Below, one piece after another: positions 5,465-6,504 of a DNA stretch of 6,504 nucleotides. Made by a program: the position numbers and the translations under genes. The DNA lies in the NCBI GenBank assembly GCA_031274335.1, contig JAISQG010000246.1:1-6504 (forward strand), given 5' to 3'. This DNA comes from Gracilibacteraceae bacterium. GTDB lineage: Bacteria > Bacillota > Desulfitobacteriia > Desulfitobacteriales > Syntrophobotulaceae. The notes under the pieces were generated by a model that was not told the origin of the DNA, did no database searches, and worked only from the letters and a program-made list of their open reading frames with translations. The first letter of the stretch is position 1; every line of letters starts with the position of its first letter.

Positions 5465-5493
5465 AATTTACCCCAACTTCTCGCAAAAGTCAA
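5465..5493 (-). promoter_or_regulatory. promoter of the larE-ridA-kinase-MATE cluster
   Basis: On the minus strand TTGACT (5493-5488) and TAAATT (5470-5465) are separated by 17 bp. The predicted start near 5458 would leave only about 12 bases of leader, with the GGAGG site almost at the 5' end. No operator palindrome is evident. Confidence 0.65.
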
Positions 5494-5530
5494 ATGGAAA
5501 TTATTGTGAGAGTGTACGTTTCGGGGACGC

Positions 5531-5559
5531 TTGCGGCACATGTCATATTGTGTTATGAT
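5531..5559 (+). promoter_or_regulatory. probable promoter of pncC
   Basis: TTGCGG (5531-5536) and TATGAT (5554-5559) are separated by 17 bp, facing right and divergent from the larE promoter. It implies a leader of about 125 bases before pncC. No riboswitch or terminator was recognised in that leader. Confidence 0.5.
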
Positions 5560-5690
5560 GTTTTGGAACTTGCCGCCGGTTGCCCTACATGGAAACTGGA
5601 TTGTTTTGTTGCGCTCGCAATGATTAGAGTTTATTTCTATACGAGTTCTGAGGATCTGTCGATAAAATTTGGAAGGATGTGTAATTTTTC

Positions 5691-6179
5691 ATGACGCCGG
5701 ACGCCTTATATATGGACACACTGGCGGCGCGGCTGCGTCAGGCGGGGCAAACCCTGAGCACGGCGGAATCGTGTACGGGCGGCCTGCTGGGCGGTCGGCT
5801 CACCGATATGCCCGGAAGCAGCGCTTACTACCTCGGTGGCGTTATCAGTTACGCGAATGAGGTAAAACAAAAAATCCTGGGAGTACGGACGGAAAGTCTC
5901 GGCCTTCACGGAGCCGTGAGCGAGGAAGTGGCGCGGGAAATGGCGGAGGGCGTGCGCCGCCTGTCGGGCAGCGACTGGAGCGTTGCCACGACCGGAGTGG
6001 CCGGGCCGGACGGCGGCACAGAGGCCAAACCGGTGGGGTTGGTCTGGATCGCGATTGCCGGCCCCGCGAGCACCTGGGCCTGCGAGTGCCGTTTTGCCGG
6101 CGGCCGGGACGCGGTGCGGCGCCAGGCTGTGGACGAGGCACTCCGCCTTTTGACAGAAATTACCGCCGTGCCGCAGTGA
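5691..6179 (+). CDS. pncC: CinA C-terminal domain protein, nicotinamide-nucleotide amidase (PncC)
   Basis: PncC deamidates nicotinamide mononucleotide to nicotinate mononucleotide, recycling the NMN released by NAD-dependent DNA ligase and other reactions. At 162 residues this is the stand-alone domain; full CinA has about 410 residues with an extra N-terminal MoCF-like domain, absent here. Motifs: TLSTAESCTGGLLGGRLTD (21-39) with the probable nucleophile Ser27, SSAYYLGGVISYANEVKQ (43-60), HGAVSEEVAREMA (73-85) and ATTGVAGPDGGT (99-110). The start at 5691 follows an in-frame TAA at 5682-5684. Its GGAAGGA (5671-5677) lies 13 bases away, rather far, so ATG 5712 is a less likely alternative, having no site of its own. 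It precedes recA, a gene order common in Firmicutes as cinA-recA. Confidence 0.93.
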   Translation: MTPDALYMDTLAARLRQAGQTLSTAESCTGGLLGGRLTDMPGSSAYYLGGVISYANEVKQKILGVRTESLGLHGAVSEEVAREMAEGVRRLSGSDWSVATTGVAGPDGGTEAKPVGLVWIAIAGPASTWACECRFAGGRDAVRRQAVDEALRLLTEITAVPQ

Positions 6180-6235
6180 CAAGGGGCGAGTACGGCTGAA
6201 TATGAACACTTTTTTTGCGGCACTCCTAAAACCGC

Positions 6236-6264
6236 TTGACAGCGCGCGCGGTTGCTGTTATACT
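6236..6264 (+). promoter_or_regulatory. recA promoter
   Basis: A perfect -35 box TTGACA (6236-6241) and a -10 box TATACT (6259-6264) are separated by 17 bp. The start point would be near 6271, inside the LexA box, giving a leader of about 34 bases. Confidence 0.85.
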
Positions 6265-6268
6265 TATG

Positions 6269-6284
6269 GCGAACATATGTTCGC
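6269..6284. promoter_or_regulatory. SOS box (LexA/DinR operator)
   Basis: GCGAACATATGTTCGC is a perfect 16-bp palindrome containing the Bacillus-type operator core GAAC-N4-GTTC. It begins 5 bp after the -10 box and covers the predicted transcription start, so bound LexA should block recA initiation until DNA damage triggers its self-cleavage. Confidence 0.9.
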
Positions 6285-6304
6285 AACAAGAAAGGGGATA
6301 CACA

Positions 6305-6504
6305 ATGCTGAATGATGATACCCGGAAGGCGCTCAACACCGCGCTCGCCAATATTGAGAAACAGTTTGGCAAAGGATCAGTCATGAAATTGGGCGAGGCC
6401 TCGGCCAAACTGGCGGTGGAGGTGATTCCCACCGGCTCCATCGCCCTGGATATGGCTCTTGGCGTCGGCGGCGTGCCGCGCGGGCGCGTGATTGAAATTT
6501 ACGG
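6305..6504 (+). CDS. recA: recombinase RecA, N-terminal part (runs off the window)
   Basis: RecA polymerises on single-stranded DNA, drives homologous strand exchange and triggers LexA self-cleavage. The 66 complete codons show [20 protein letters not shown] (8-27), then a stretch reading [20 protein letters not shown], and stop at VIEIYG, directly before where the Walker A motif GPESSGKT would follow. The start is clear: AAGAAAGGGG (6288-6297) lies 7 bases before ATG 6305. It is transcribed from its own SOS-controlled promoter and perhaps also by read-through from pncC, since no clear terminator lies between them. Nothing unusual is seen in the visible part. Confidence 0.98.
   Translation, partial: MLNDDTRKALNTALANIEKQFGKGSVMKLGEASAKLAVEVIPTGSIALDMALGVGGVPRGRVIEIY

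Noticed and set aside
5494..5694. Open frame of 66 codons between larE and pncC, ending in ATGA with the pncC start
   Set aside because: It begins inside the larE promoter with no ribosome binding site, overlaps the predicted pncC promoter and has no recognisable domain.
6180..6235. Rho-independent terminator between pncC and recA
   Set aside because: A seven-T run exists at 6210-6216, but only a 4-bp stem (AGTG/CACT) can form just before it.

Overview
The window looks like a chromosomal segment of a fairly GC-rich Firmicute, possibly from the Negativicutes. This rests on Shine-Dalgarno sites of the AGGAGG type, promoters close to TTGACA-17-TATAAT, a Bacillus-type GAAC-N4-GTTC LexA box in front of recA, and the style of the housekeeping proteins. 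The lineage is an inference from these features; no search was run.

Left end (1-570): a patchwork of gene remnants with no intact gene. A leftward DUF318/UPF0718-type permease fragment abuts the 3' end of a rightward mazE-like antitoxin gene. That overlaps the first nine codons of a mazF/pemK-like toxin gene. The next part of the toxin gene follows in inverted orientation, as a 63-bp flip, and carries a frameshift. A perfect consensus promoter faces left into this wreck through an inverted-repeat-rich leader. A three-copy 7-bp repeat and an AT-rich stretch lead to rsmA.

Middle, rightward (571-2215): rsmA/ksgA (16S rRNA dimethyladenosine transferase), then a spacer with what looks like the decayed right end of an IS200/IS605-type element, then a DUF554 membrane protein gene.

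Middle, leftward (5446-2194): a compact cluster larE - ridA - cytidylate-kinase-like gene - MATE exporter, probably one operon from a good promoter at 5465-5493. Gaps are 38 bp, about 20 bp and a 1-bp stop/start overlap. LarE is a sulfur transferase of nickel-pincer cofactor synthesis, and this copy has the three cysteines of the iron-sulfur-cluster type. RidA removes reactive enamines/imines. The kinase and exporter have no obvious shared substrate, so the functional link is unclear. The last gene converges on the DUF554 gene and overlaps its 3' end by 22 bp.

Right end, rightward (5531-6504): a stand-alone CinA C-terminal domain (nicotinamide-nucleotide amidase, pncC), then recA, which starts here and runs off the window. 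recA has its own near-consensus promoter and a perfectly palindromic SOS box placed over the expected transcription start.

I found no tRNA, rRNA, CRISPR array or clear rho-independent terminator, and no convincing new defence or mobile system. The most unusual item is the broken, partly inverted mazEF remnant at the left end.
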